Part shown: in pieces, positions 18,042-26,805 of the stretch
Numbering within the stretch: the first letter of the stretch is position 1
Layout of the letters: each line of letters opens with the position of its first letter
Assembly (NCBI GenBank): GCA_028714315.1
Contig: JAQTMN010000024.1
Span: 1,750-35,332 of the forward strand
Origin: Sulfuricella sp.
GTDB taxonomy: Bacteria; Pseudomonadota; Gammaproteobacteria; Burkholderiales; Sulfuricellaceae
Length of the DNA stretch: 33,583 bases
Reading direction: 5' to 3'
The notes under the pieces: model-generated
What the model was told of the DNA's origin: nothing
What the model saw: the letters and a program-made list of their open reading frames with translations, nothing else
Databases searched by the model: none
Translations under genes and position numbers: made by a program

Positions 18042-18923
18042 ATGACCGATTCCCTGTTCAATTCCAGCATCCGCAGCCTGCCCCTGCTCAACCGCGGCAA
18101 GGTGCGCGACATTTACGCGGTGGACGACGAGCGCCTGCTGATCGTCACCACCGATCGCCTGTCCGCCTTCGATGTGGTGTTGCCGACGCCGATCCCGGAC
18201 AAGGGCAAGGTGCTGACTGCGATCTCCGACTTCTGGTTTGCCAAGCTAGGCCACATTTTGCCCAACCAGCTGACCGGCATCGCGCCGGAATCGGTGGTCG
18301 CCGCCGAAGAACGCGGCCAGGTCGTCGGACGCGCCACGGTCGTGCGTCGCCTCAAGCCGCTGCCGATCGAGGCCATCGTGCGCGGCTATCTGGTCGGCTC
18401 GGGCTGGAAGGAATACAAGACCCAGGGCAGTGTGTGCGGCATCCCCCTGCCCGCCGGCCTGAAGGAAGCGGACAAGCTGCCGCAGCCGATCTTCACCCCG
18501 TCCACCAAGGCCGAAGCGGGTGCCCACGACGAGAACATCAGCCTGGCCCGCGCCGAGGAATTGCTCGGCAAGGCGCTTGCCCGGCAGGTGAGCGACGCCG
18601 CCATCGCGCTGTACAAAGAGGCGGCCGATTACGCCCTGACCCGCGGCATCATCATCGCCGACACCAAGTTCGAGTTCGGCCAGGACGAGGACGGCAAGCT
18701 CTACCTCATCGACGAGGCGCTGACGCCGGATTCCTCCCGCTTCTGGCCCGCCGACCAGTACGCGCCGGGCGCCAATCCGCCGAGCTTCGACAAGCAGTAC
18801 GTGCGCGACTGGCTGGAAAGCCTCAACTGGAACAAACAGCCCCCCGCGCCGGAATTGCCGGCGGATATCGCGGCGAAAACGGCGGAAAAATACCGCGAGG
18901 CGCTGACCCGTCTCGCCGGTTGA
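18042..18923 (+). CDS. purC: Phosphoribosylaminoimidazole-succinocarboxamide synthase (SAICAR synthetase)
   Basis: A 293-residue enzyme of purine biosynthesis joining CAIR and aspartate with ATP. It has [61 protein letters not shown]-like sequence, [11 protein letters not shown], and DTKFEFGQ then [15 protein letters not shown]. The length fits the longer PurC type. AAGGAA precedes the ATG. A purine gene between cbbR and cbbM is unusual; its 138-base 3' spacer contains the AT-rich cbbM control region, so it is probably a separate transcript. Confidence 0.97.
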   Translation: MTDSLFNSSIRSLPLLNRGKVRDIYAVDDERLLIVTTDRLSAFDVVLPTPIPDKGKVLTAISDFWFAKLGHILPNQLTGIAPESVVAAEERGQVVGRATVVRRLKPLPIEAIVRGYLVGSGWKEYKTQGSVCGIPLPAGLKEADKLPQPIFTPSTKAEAGAHDENISLARAEELLGKALARQVSDAAIALYKEAADYALTRGIIIADTKFEFGQDEDGKLYLIDEALTPDSSRFWPADQYAPGANPPSFDKQYVRDWLESLNWNKQPPAPELPADIAAKTAEKYREALTRLAG

Positions 18924-18955
18924 GGCCGGTTTCGCCAGCGCATTTTCGATAAGTA

Positions 18956-18990
18956 AATACTGATCATTATTATAATAATTATTTAGTATT
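18956..18990. promoter_or_regulatory. AT-rich dyad upstream of cbbM (candidate CbbR operator)
   Basis: AATACT (18956-18961) and AGTATT (18985-18990) bracket an almost self-complementary AT core (TTATTATAATAATTA). It starts about 105 bp before the cbbM ATG. A -10-like TATAGT lies at 19010-19015. Location and symmetry suit a LysR-type site; assignment to CbbR is inferred. Confidence 0.45.
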
Positions 18991-19061
18991 AATTATACTG
19001 AAACATTCGTATAGTTCACTTCAGTCACTCATTCATTAACCGAATTTTGAGAGGAACACAG

Positions 19062-20441
19062 ATGGATCAATCCGCGCGTTACGCAAACCTGGACCTGAAG
19101 GAAGCCGACCTGATCAAGGGCGCCAAGCATATTCTGGTCGCCTACAAGATGAAGCCCAAAGCCGGCACCGGTTACCTCGAAGCGGCCGCTCACTTTGCCG
19201 CCGAATCGTCCACCGGCACCAACGTCGAGGTTTCCACCACCGACGACTTCACCAAGGGCGTGGATGCGCTGGTTTACCACATCGACGAAGCCACCGAAGA
19301 CATGCGGATCGCCTATCCGCTCGAGCTGTTCGACCGCAACGTCATCGACGGCCGCTTCATGCTGGTTTCCTTCCTGACCCTGGCCATCGGCAACAACCAG
19401 GGCATGGGCGACATCGAGCACGCCAAGATGATCGACTTCTGGGTTCCCGCCGAAGTCGTGCGCCAGTTCGACGGCCCCGCCACCAACATCGAAGAACTGT
19501 GGCGCATCCTCGGCCGCCCGGTGAAGGATGGCGGCTACATCTCCGGCACCATCATCAAGCCCAAGCTGGGCCTGCGTCCCGAGCCGTTTGCCAACGCCGC
19601 CTACCAGTTCTGGCTGGGTGGCGACTTCATCAAGAACGACGAACCGCAGGGCAACCAGGTTTTCGCCCCGATCAAGAAAGTGCTGCCGCTGGTTTATGAT
19701 TCCATGAAGCGCGCCATGGACGAGACCGGCCAGGCCAAACTGTTCTCCATGAACATCACCGCCGACGACCACTACGAAATGTGCGCCCGCGCCGATTTCG
19801 CGCTGGAAACCTTCGGCACCGACGCCAACAAGCTGGCTTTCCTGGTCGACGGTTTTGTCGGCGGCCCCGGCATGGTCACCACCTGCCGCCGCCAGTATCC
19901 CGCCCAGTTCCTGCACTACCACCGCGCCGGCCACGGCATGGTGACCTCGCCTAGCGCCAAGCGCGGTTACACCGCCTTCGTGCTGGCCAAGATGAGCCGT
20001 CTGCAAGGCGCTTCCGGCATCCACGTCGGCACCATGGGCTACGGCAAGATGGAAGGCGAAGGCGACGACAAGGTTATCGCCTACATGATCGAACGCGACG
20101 AGTGCCAGGGCCCGGTCTACTTCCAGAAGTGGGACGGCATCAAGGCCACCACCCCGATCATTTCCGGCGGCATGAACGCGCTGCGCCTGCCCGGCTTCTT
20201 CGAGAACCTCGGCCACGGCAACGTGATCAACACCGCCGGCGGCGGCGCCTACGGCCACATCGACAGCCCGGCGGCCGGCGCGATCTCGCTGCGTCAGTCC
20301 TACGAGTGCTGGAAGGCCGGCGCCGACCCGATCGAGTGGGCCAAGGAGCACAAGGAATTCGCCCGTGCCTTCGAGTCCTTCCCGAAAGACGCCGACAAGA
20401 TTTTCCCCGGCTGGCGCGAAAAGCTGGGCGTGCACAAGTAA
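19062..20441 (+). CDS. cbbM: Ribulose-1,5-bisphosphate carboxylase/oxygenase, form II
   Basis: A 459-residue form II RuBisCO, a large-subunit-only enzyme fixing CO2 to RuBP, usually with low CO2/O2 specificity. It aligns without gaps with the Rhodospirillum rubrum enzyme through the active site: K166 and K168 in [10 protein letters not shown]191 (carbamylated), D193 and E194 in [18 protein letters not shown]; loop 6 [11 protein letters not shown]; and [21 protein letters not shown] 19062 was chosen because MDQSARY matches form II starts and GAGAGG precedes it. No cbbS is present, as expected. A strong terminator separates it from cbbQ. Confidence 0.99.
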   Translation: MDQSARYANLDLKEADLIKGAKHILVAYKMKPKAGTGYLEAAAHFAAESSTGTNVEVSTTDDFTKGVDALVYHIDEATEDMRIAYPLELFDRNVIDGRFMLVSFLTLAIGNNQGMGDIEHAKMIDFWVPAEVVRQFDGPATNIEELWRILGRPVKDGGYISGTIIKPKLGLRPEPFANAAYQFWLGGDFIKNDEPQGNQVFAPIKKVLPLVYDSMKRAMDETGQAKLFSMNITADDHYEMCARADFALETFGTDANKLAFLVDGFVGGPGMVTTCRRQYPAQFLHYHRAGHGMVTSPSAKRGYTAFVLAKMSRLQGASGIHVGTMGYGKMEGEGDDKVIAYMIERDECQGPVYFQKWDGIKATTPIISGGMNALRLPGFFENLGHGNVINTAGGGAYGHIDSPAAGAISLRQSYECWKAGADPIEWAKEHKEFARAFESFPKDADKIFPGWREKLGVHK

Positions 20442-20468
20442 GCCCAGGCTTCAAACCGATGCGGCGAA

Positions 20469-20500
20469 AAATGCCCCCACTTTGCTGGGGGCGTTTTTTT
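20469..20500 (+). terminator. Hairpin terminator between cbbM and cbbQ
   Basis: GCCCCCA-CTTTGC-TGGGGGC (20473-20492) is followed by G and a run of seven T. A classic Rho-independent structure placed inside the cbbMQO cluster, likely to make cbbM mRNA far more abundant than cbbQO. Confidence 0.92.
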
Positions 20501-20557
20501 CTGGGGGAATAAACCTTTCCTGCCGTGCGGAATTGTGCCCTCAAGAAGGAGAAAACG

Positions 20558-21355
20558 ATGACGGAACAGTACAAAATTCATAACGAGCCCTTCTACCAGG
20601 TTCAAGGCAACGAGGTGGCCCTTTACGCGGTGGCTTATGCAGCCCGCCTGCCGGTGATGGTGAAAGGCCCAACCGGCTGCGGCAAGTCGCGTTTCATCGA
20701 ATACATGGCCTGGAAACTGGGCAGGCCGCTGATCACCGTGGCTTGCAACGAGGACATGACGGCTTCCGACCTGGTCGGCCGCTACCTGCTCGACGCCAAC
20801 GGCACGCGCTGGCTGGACGGCCCGTTGACCACGGCGGCGCGCATCGGCGCGATCTGCTACCTGGACGAAATCGTCGAGGCGCGGCAGGACACCACGGTGG
20901 TCATCCACCCGCTGACCGACCACCGCCGTACTCTGCCGCTGGACAAAAAGGGCGAGCTGCTGGCGGCACATCCCGATTTTCAGCTGGTGATTTCCTATAA
21001 TCCGGGCTATCAGAACCTGATGAAGGATCTGAAGCAATCCACCAAGCAGCGCTTTACCGCATTCGAGTTCGACTATCCCGACGCAGTGCTGGAAACCGGC
21101 ATTGTCGCCACGGAAACCGGCATGGATGCCGAGATCTCCGCCAAACTGGTGAAGGTCGGCGCGGCGGCGCGCAACCTGAAGGGGCACGGTCTGGACGAAG
21201 GCATTTCCACGCGCCTCCTGGTCTACGCCGCCACCCTGATCAAGGGCGGCGTCGAGCCGCGCGATGCCTGCCGCATGGCGCTGGTGCGGCCGATCACCGA
21301 CGACGCCGACATCCGCGACACGCTCGACCACGCCATCGACGCCGTTTTTGCCTGA
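20558..21355 (+). CDS. cbbQ: RuBisCO activase AAA+ subunit CbbQ (MoxR-type)
   Basis: A 265-residue AAA+ ATPase. Walker A is GPTGCGKS (37-44), Walker B is ICYLDEI (D103-E104), and the arginine-finger region is KQSTKQRF. CbbQ hexamers with CbbO remodel inhibited RuBisCO, freeing tight-binding sugar phosphates. The start ATG 20558 follows AAGGAG; the in-frame GTG at 20525 has no support. It lies downstream of the cbbM terminator and upstream of cbbO. A palindromic repeat fills the gap to cbbO. Confidence 0.95.
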   Translation: MTEQYKIHNEPFYQVQGNEVALYAVAYAARLPVMVKGPTGCGKSRFIEYMAWKLGRPLITVACNEDMTASDLVGRYLLDANGTRWLDGPLTTAARIGAICYLDEIVEARQDTTVVIHPLTDHRRTLPLDKKGELLAAHPDFQLVISYNPGYQNLMKDLKQSTKQRFTAFEFDYPDAVLETGIVATETGMDAEISAKLVKVGAAARNLKGHGLDEGISTRLLVYAATLIKGGVEPRDACRMALVRPITDDADIRDTLDHAIDAVFA

Positions 21356-21376
21356 GAGGTTGTAAAAATTCAAAAT

Positions 21377-21461
21377 CCACCGCAAAGGCGCGAAGGCGCA
21401 AAGGAAATCGTTATGATTTTATGTTGGTTTTCTTTGCGATCCCTTGGCGCCTTTGCGGTGG
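21377..21461. repeat. Palindrome with GCAAAGGC-type units between cbbQ and cbbO
   Basis: The left arm is CCACCGCAAAGGCGCGAAGG then CGCAAAGGAA; the right arm is TTCTTTGCGA, TCCCTTGGCG, CCTTTGCGGTGG. Units are about 8 bp. The spacer is AT-rich (ATCGTTATGATTTTATGTTG). Related in design, and partly in sequence, to 3488-3569. Confidence 0.87.
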
Positions 21462-21501
21462 GGGTGCCGTTTTTTTCACAGACTCACTGAAGCCCTCTAA
21501 T

Positions 21502-23862
21502 ATGGCCGAAGCTAAAACCATGCAGCACCCTCAGATCCAGTCCTACTGGAAAGAACTCAATTGCGGCTTCGAGCAGGTCGCGGAGGTGTTCGAGGAATGC
21601 ATGGCCGAGGCGCTGGCATCGCTTTCCAAGGAAGGCGTTCAGGCCTATGTGGAAAACGCGCGCTTTCTCGGGAAAATGGGCCACGGCGTCGAGCCGATCC
21701 TGATCTTTCTCGAGGAGTGGCCGGCCGCCGCGGAAGCGGTCGGCGAACCCGCGCTGCCGGCGATCATGGACTGCATCCGCAGGATGTGGAAGTCGCCCAA
21801 CGGCAAGGCCATCGCCCCCTTCCTGCAGTCCCTCGCGGCCGCGGCCCGACGCCTGCGCTCCCCGGAGCAGATGCGGGATTACCTGGATGTCGTGCTCGAT
21901 TTCATGGACAGAACCACGAGTTCGATCCACGGTTTTCACACCACGATTCCCAGTCCCGGACTGCCGGAATTTTTTAGGCAGGTGCCCTATCTGCTGAGTC
22001 AACTGGCCGTTCAGGGCCTGAAAAACTGGACGGAATACGGCATCCGCAACTACCACGACCATCCGGACCGGCAGCGCGATTATTTCAGCCTGCAATCGGC
22101 GGACAGCCGCGCCGTCTTGCAGCGCGAGCGGCACGGCACGCTGCTGGTCGACAACGAGCGCAAACTCGATCTTTACCTGCGCGGCCTGTGGCGGGAAAGC
22201 GACCATTTCGTGCCCTATTCGCTGGGCTTCGACGAACTGCGCAAGCCCGTTCCGTATTTTGACAAGCTCGGCATCCGCCTGCCGGACGTGTACGATGATA
22301 TTGCGGTCGCCGCTTCCGGGTCTGGGAGCGGCGCACGTTTGGCCCCTCTCCCTCAGGGAGAGGGTTCGGGTGAGGGTGGCCGCTTCCCCGAGGGAGAAAT
22401 CGTCATCTCTGGCCTCGACCGCTACCGCGCCGTGCTGGCGCATATCGTCGGCCACAAGCGCTGGACCGAAGCGGTTTTCGCCGACAACCTGAGTCCGTTC
22501 CAGCGCATGGCGGTCGAATTGCTGGAAGATTCGCGCGTTGAACATCTCGCCATGCGCCAATATCCCGGCTTGCGCCGCGTGTTCCAGGCGCTGCACCCGG
22601 CACCGGCGGAAGACGCCTGCGATCCGGCCGCCGAATCGGCCATCCGCCACCGCCTGGCCATGCTGTCGCGCGCTATACTCGATCCGCACCATCCTTATGC
22701 AAATCTGGACATCATCGAATTCGCCAAGCGTTTTCATGCCTTGATGGAACAAGGCGACTCCAGCACGCGCGAAATGGTGGACCTGGCGGTCGCGTTCGGG
22801 GCCAGGACGCGCCGGCAAAGCGACCAACTGGCGAAAATCCACTTCAAGGACACCGTGGTGGATTACCGCGACGACAACCGCCAGATGTGGAAATTCATCG
22901 AGGAAGGCGACGAAGAGGAAGCCTTCGACCAGAAGCGCAAGATCGAGCTGGCCGAGGAACTCAGGGGCCTGCCGCCGCGCCGCTACCCCGAGTGGGACTA
23001 CACCAGCCAGACCTATCGTCCGGACTGGGTGAGCGTTTACGAGGCGCTGCATCCCACGGGCGACGCGGCGGATATCGACCGTCTGCTGGCCAGGAATGCC
23101 GCGCTGGCCAAGCGCCTGAAACGCCTGCTCGACCTGCTCAAGCCGCAGGACAAAGTGCGCATCCGCTACCAGGAGGAAGGCAGCGAGCTGGACCTGGACG
23201 TGGCGCTGCGCTCCTTGATCGACTTCAAGGGCGGCGCCACGCCCGACCCGCGCATCAACATGAGCCACAAGACCAATGGGCGCGATATTGCCGTGATGCT
23301 GCTGCTGGATTTGTCCGAATCGCTCAACCAGAAAGTGGCCGGCAGCGCGCAGACCGTCCTCGAACTCAGCCAGGAGGCGGTCTCGCTGCTTGCCTGGGCG
23401 GTCGATAAGCTGGGCGACCCGTTCGCCATCGGCGGTTTCCACTCCAACACCCGCCACGACGTGCGCTACCTGCACATCAAGGGCTACAGCGAGCAATGGG
23501 ACGACCAGGTGAAAGCCCGCCTGGCGGCGATGGAGGCCGCCTACTCCACCCGCATGGGCGCGGCGATGCGCCATGCGGCGCACTACCTGGAAAAGCGGCA
23601 GGCGGACAAGAAACTGATGCTGATCCTGACCGACGGCGAACCCGCCGACGTCGATGCCAAGGACGGCCGCCTGCTGATCGAAGACGCCCAGCGCGCGGTG
23701 AGAGAGCTGGACGGCAAGGGGATTTATACCTTTTGCATCAACCTCGATCCCAAAGCGGACGAATACGTCGGCGACATCTTCGGCAAGCAATACGCGGTCA
23801 TCGACAACATCCAGCGCCTCCCGGAGCAGTTGACGCAGCTGTTCCTGACGCTGACGAAATAG
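21502..23862 (+). CDS. cbbO: RuBisCO activase adaptor CbbO with C-terminal von Willebrand A domain
   Basis: A 786-residue protein, the partner of CbbQ that binds RuBisCO. The long helical N-terminal part is followed by a VWA domain (about 595-785) with an intact MIDAS: D603-L-S605-E-S607, STRMGAAMRHA and LTDGEPAD (D711). The start ATG 21502 gives MAEAKTMQHPQIQSYWKELN; ATG 21520 is an alternative, and neither has a good SD. Residues about 274-296 (SGSGSGARLAPLPQGEGSGE) are translated from the CTCTCCCTCAGGGAGAG-type genomic repeat, an in-frame insertion between conserved-looking blocks YFDKLGIRLPDVYDD and GEIVISGLDRYRAVL. Probably a tolerated surface loop. Confidence 0.93.
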   Translation: MAEAKTMQHPQIQSYWKELNCGFEQVAEVFEECMAEALASLSKEGVQAYVENARFLGKMGHGVEPILIFLEEWPAAAEAVGEPALPAIMDCIRRMWKSPNGKAIAPFLQSLAAAARRLRSPEQMRDYLDVVLDFMDRTTSSIHGFHTTIPSPGLPEFFRQVPYLLSQLAVQGLKNWTEYGIRNYHDHPDRQRDYFSLQSADSRAVLQRERHGTLLVDNERKLDLYLRGLWRESDHFVPYSLGFDELRKPVPYFDKLGIRLPDVYDDIAVAASGSGSGARLAPLPQGEGSGEGGRFPEGEIVISGLDRYRAVLAHIVGHKRWTEAVFADNLSPFQRMAVELLEDSRVEHLAMRQYPGLRRVFQALHPAPAEDACDPAAESAIRHRLAMLSRAILDPHHPYANLDIIEFAKRFHALMEQGDSSTREMVDLAVAFGARTRRQSDQLAKIHFKDTVVDYRDDNRQMWKFIEEGDEEEAFDQKRKIELAEELRGLPPRRYPEWDYTSQTYRPDWVSVYEALHPTGDAADIDRLLARNAALAKRLKRLLDLLKPQDKVRIRYQEEGSELDLDVALRSLIDFKGGATPDPRINMSHKTNGRDIAVMLLLDLSESLNQKVAGSAQTVLELSQEAVSLLAWAVDKLGDPFAIGGFHSNTRHDVRYLHIKGYSEQWDDQVKARLAAMEAAYSTRMGAAMRHAAHYLEKRQADKKLMLILTDGEPADVDAKDGRLLIEDAQRAVRELDGKGIYTFCINLDPKADEYVGDIFGKQYAVIDNIQRLPEQLTQLFLTLTK
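22336..22377. repeat. Copy of the CCCTCTCCC / GGGAGAGGG genomic repeat inside cbbO
   Basis: CCCCTCTCCCTCAGGGAGAG followed by GGTTCGGGTGAGGG is nearly the cargo at 16850-16887 (CCCTCTCCCGC-AGGCGGGAGAGGGTTAGGGGTGAGGG). It is read in frame as LAPLPQGEGSGEGG. CCGCTTCC occurs on both sides (22310-22317 and 22380-22387), 70 bp apart, which is not a multiple of three, so a simple target duplication is unproven. Confidence 0.8.
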
Positions 23863-23874
23863 CAACCGCTCCCG

Positions 23875-24588
23875 ATGAAAACGACTCCTTTGTTGCCGGA
23901 AATTCAGGCCAGACTGCAACTGCTCGCCGACCCCGCGACGGCGCTCGGCTTGCAGCGCTTCTTCAAGACCGGCCCGGGCCAATACGGCGCGGGGGACGTC
24001 TTCATCGGCATCAAGGTGCCGACCATCCGCAAGCTGGCTGCGGAGTTTTCCGGCGTCGGTCCCGGCGACGCCGCCCAACTGCTGCGTTCGCCGCACCACG
24101 AAGCCAGGATTTTGGCGTTGCTTTTCCTGATGCGCGCCTTCGAACGAGGTGCGGCGGCGGAACGGCAGCAAGTTTACGACCTTTACCTTGCCGCCACTTC
24201 CCACATCAACAACTGGGATCTGGTGGATATTTCCGCACCCCACGTGGTGGGCGCCCACCTCGCCGACAAGGCGCGCGCTCCGCTCTATCGCCTGGCGCAG
24301 TCGGATTCTTTGTGGGAACGAAGGATTGCCATCGTCGCCACTTTTCACTTCATCCGGCGGGGCGATTTCGGCGACACCCTGGCCATTGCGGAGCACCTTC
24401 TGGCCGACCGGGAAGACCTGATCCACAAGGCGACAGGCTGGATGCTGCGTGAAGTGGGCAAGCGCGATCCGGCTCCGCTGGAAGCCTTTCTGAAGCGCCA
24501 CTGCCGAACCATGCCGCGCACCATGCTGCGCTACGCCATCGAGCGTTTTCCCACCGAAAAACGGCAGGCCTACCTGCGCGGCGGCTGA
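23875..24588 (+). CDS. AlkD-like DNA alkylation repair protein
   Basis: A 237-residue all-helical HEAT-like repeat protein. FFKTGPGQYGAGDVFIGIKV, PTIRKLAAEF, INNWDLVDISAPHVVG, SLWERRIAIVATFHFIRRG and IHKATGWMLREVGKRD match the AlkD family, glycosylases that excise bulky or cationic alkylated purines such as 3- and 7-methyl adducts. The WD in NNWDLVD and the R in WERRIA are at family-conserved positions. It follows cbbO by 12 bases and so is likely co-transcribed, though with no obvious link to CO2 fixation. Confidence 0.93.
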   Translation: MKTTPLLPEIQARLQLLADPATALGLQRFFKTGPGQYGAGDVFIGIKVPTIRKLAAEFSGVGPGDAAQLLRSPHHEARILALLFLMRAFERGAAAERQQVYDLYLAATSHINNWDLVDISAPHVVGAHLADKARAPLYRLAQSDSLWERRIAIVATFHFIRRGDFGDTLAIAEHLLADREDLIHKATGWMLREVGKRDPAPLEAFLKRHCRTMPRTMLRYAIERFPTEKRQAYLRGG

Positions 24589-24598
24589 AGGCCGGCTC

Positions 24599-24726
24599 TT
24601 AGCGAGAAACTCGCGAAATAGGATGCGCGATTTGTGGGTCAGGCTTCAGCCTGACTGTACGGCTGAAGCCGTACCCACAACGGGCGCCGTTTCATGATTC
24701 GGGGTGGCTATTCGCCAGGGCCGTTA
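24599..24726. repeat. Palindromic shell element, copy with GTCAGGC/GTACGGC cargo
   Basis: The left shell is TTAGCGAGAAACTCGCGAA and the right shell is CGTTTCATGATTCGGGG...CCGTTA. The cargo at 24634-24678 is a 45-bp double hairpin: GTGGGTCAGGC-TTCA-GCCTGAC then GTACGGC-TGAA-GCCGTACCCAC. The shell matches 16817-16945 and 27271-27448 while the cargo differs. It fills the gap between alkD-like and pfk. Confidence 0.85.
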
Positions 24727-24793
24727 GGAGCATTGACCCGGAAAAGCTTATCGCCGATCATGCACCAAATTCGATAAAACGGCGGAGTGAAAC

Positions 24794-25903
24794 ATGGCGA
24801 AGTATATCGGCATCCTTACCTCGGGCGGCGACAGCCCGGGCCTCAACGCGGCGATCCGGGGCGTCGGCAAGGCGGCGCTGAACCAGTACGGCATGCAGAT
24901 CGTCGGCTTCCGCGACGGCTTTCGGGGCCTGATGGAAAACCGCACGATGCGGCTCGACGCCGGCGAGCTCTCGGACATCCTGACCCGCGGCGGCACCATC
25001 CTCGGCACCAGCCGCGACAAGCCTCACCGCATGCCGGTCGGCGGCAAGCTGCTGGACATGACCGACGTGATTGCCGGCAATTACCACGACAATCACCTTG
25101 ATGCGCTGGTTTGCCTGGGCGGCGGCGGTACGCAGAAAAACGCCCTGCGCCTGAAGGAAAAAGGCCTCAACGTCATCACCTTGCCCAAGACCATCGACAA
25201 CGACGTCGCCCTGACCGATGCCACCTTCGGCTTCGACACCGCGCTGGGCATCGCGACCGATGCGATCGACCGTCTGCACAGCACGGCGCACAGCCATCAC
25301 CGCATCATCGTGGTGGAGATCATGGGCCACCGCGCCGGCTGGCTGGCGTTGGGCGCGGGCATCGCCGGCGGCGCCGACGTCATCCTGATCCCGGAGATTC
25401 CCTACGCGGTGGAAAGCGTGGCAGTTGCGATCCGCGAGCGCAGTCGCCGCGGCAAGCCGTTCAGCATCGTCGCCGTCGCCGAAGGTGCGGTTTCGGTGCA
25501 GGAACATGAGGAACAACAGGCGAAAAAGAAAGCCGGCGCCAAGCAGAAGGAAGGCAAAAAGGCGGAGGTTGAAGACGCCCCGGAAACCCAGTATGCCGAA
25601 CGAACCGTGCGCCTCGCCAAGCAGCTTGAACAACTGACCGGGCTGGAAGCCCGCATCACCATCCTGGGGCACCTGCAACGCGGCGGCATCCCCTCCGCCG
25701 CCGACCGCCTGCTGGCCACCCGGTTGGGAACGGCCTGCGCCGAACTGATCGACCAGGGCCGCTACGGCGTAATGGTCGCCGCCCGGGGAGACGGCACTAA
25801 GGCCGTCAAGCTGGAAGACGTCGCCGGCAAGGTCAAGACCGTGCCGCCCGATCACCCATGGATCTTGAGCGCGCGCCACGTCGGCACCAACATGGGGGAT
25901 TGA
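24794..25903 (+). CDS. 6-phosphofructokinase, PPi-dependent or mixed-type
   Basis: A 369-residue PFK-A-family enzyme with [38 protein letters not shown] (131-142, catalytic D135/D137), [12 protein letters not shown] and [15 protein letters not shown]. The E. coli G124 position is K132 here, a hallmark of PPi-dependent and group III enzymes. The phosphoryl-donor loop is GGGGT (109-113) instead of GGDGS, with the E. coli D103 position Gly and the G104 position still Gly, so donor choice is uncertain. A charged Lys/Glu-rich insert lies at about 236-268. In an autotroph a reversible PPi-PFK could dephosphorylate fructose and sedoheptulose bisphosphates. The start has GGAG 7 bases upstream. Confidence 0.92.
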   Translation: MAKYIGILTSGGDSPGLNAAIRGVGKAALNQYGMQIVGFRDGFRGLMENRTMRLDAGELSDILTRGGTILGTSRDKPHRMPVGGKLLDMTDVIAGNYHDNHLDALVCLGGGGTQKNALRLKEKGLNVITLPKTIDNDVALTDATFGFDTALGIATDAIDRLHSTAHSHHRIIVVEIMGHRAGWLALGAGIAGGADVILIPEIPYAVESVAVAIRERSRRGKPFSIVAVAEGAVSVQEHEEQQAKKKAGAKQKEGKKAEVEDAPETQYAERTVRLAKQLEQLTGLEARITILGHLQRGGIPSAADRLLATRLGTACAELIDQGRYGVMVAARGDGTKAVKLEDVAGKVKTVPPDHPWILSARHVGTNMGD

Positions 25904-25933
25904 GCCGTTAAACGCTTGGTGTGAACACGGGGG

Positions 25934-25996
25934 TTGTAGGTGCGAATTCATTCGCACAATTCAACTTGTTTTGTGCGAATGAATTCGCACCTACAA
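25934..25996. repeat. Inverted pair of REP-like palindromes (GTAGGTGCGAATTC type)
   Basis: TGTAGGTGCGAATTCATTCG (25935-) and its inverted partner (25972-25995) flank a 13-base spacer. Each unit is itself a hairpin (GTGCGAAT / ATTCGCAC). It lies between convergent pfk and the TauE-type gene, where it could act as a bidirectional terminator. Confidence 0.9.
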
Positions 25997-26010
25997 GTAG
26001 TTGTCGTCCG

Positions 26011-26805
26011 TTAAAGCAGGCTGAACAGCATCCGCGTACCCAGCGTGAACAAGAGCAAGGCGAAAAACTTCTTCAATTTTGCCACCGGCAGGCGGTGTGC
26101 CAGCCGCGCCCCGAACGGCGCGGTCAGCACGCTCGCCACCACCAGCCCGGCCAGGGCCGGCAGGTAGACGAATCCCAGGCTGTATGGCGGCAGATCGTTC
26201 AGCATCCAGCCGTTGGCGATGTAGCCCGCCGCACCGGCTGCGGCGATCGGGAAGCCGATCGCGGCGGAAGTGCCGATCGCCTGATGCAGCTTGACGTTGC
26301 ACCAGGTCATGAACGGCACGGACAAGGTGCCGCCGCCGATTCCCACCAGGCTCGACACCGCGCCGATCACGCCGCCCGCGCCGAACATGCCTGCCGCTCC
26401 CGGCAGGTCGCGCGAGGGTTTGGGCTTGATGTTGAGCACCATCTGGACGGCGACGTAGTACAGGAACACGACGAAAAAAACCTTGAGGAACGAGGTGGAA
26501 AGATGCGCCGCCAGCACCGAGCCGGCGAGCGTGCCGGCGACGATGCCCGGCGCGATGGCGCGCACCACGCTCCAGTTCACCGCGCCATGGCCGTGGTGGG
26601 CGCGCAGGCTGGAAACCGAGGTAAACATGATGCTGGCGAGCGACGTGCCGAGGGCGAGATGCATGATCTGCCCGGCGGGGAAGTGCTGCGCGGTGAAAAT
26701 GAAGGCCAGCACCGGCACGATGACCAGCCCGCCCCCCACGCCCAGCAGCCCGGCGAGAAAGCCGGCGAAGACGCCGACCGCTAGATAGAGCACCCAGAAT
26801 TCCAC
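26011..26805 (-). CDS. TauE/SafE-family membrane permease (sulfite exporter type)
   Basis: A 264-residue polytopic inner-membrane protein with about eight hydrophobic segments. The N-terminus VGVFAGFLAGLLGVGGGLVI and the internal repeat VSSLVGIGGGTLSVPFMTWC carry the paired glycine-rich signatures of the TauE/SafE family, which export sulfite, sulfoacetate and other anions. In a sulfur oxidiser sulfite is a plausible substrate, but the family is broad. The start is GTG at 26805, directly after the TGA of the EVE gene, so translation is likely coupled. Confidence 0.9.
   Translation of the reverse strand: MEFWVLYLAVGVFAGFLAGLLGVGGGLVIVPVLAFIFTAQHFPAGQIMHLALGTSLASIMFTSVSSLRAHHGHGAVNWSVVRAIAPGIVAGTLAGSVLAAHLSTSFLKVFFVVFLYYVAVQMVLNIKPKPSRDLPGAAGMFGAGGVIGAVSSLVGIGGGTLSVPFMTWCNVKLHQAIGTSAAIGFPIAAAGAAGYIANGWMLNDLPPYSLGFVYLPALAGLVVASVLTAPFGARLAHRLPVAKLKKFFALLLFTLGTRMLFSLL

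Noticed and set aside
22310-22387. Simple 8-bp target-site duplication around the repeat in cbbO
   Set aside because: The CCGCTTCC copies are 70 bp apart, which is not a multiple of three, so a clean insertion with this duplication would have shifted the frame; kept only as an open observation.
21484-24501. 1005-codon minus-strand open frame
   Set aside because: Antisense shadow of cbbO and the AlkD-like gene, a by-product of high-GC third positions; no recognisable domain.
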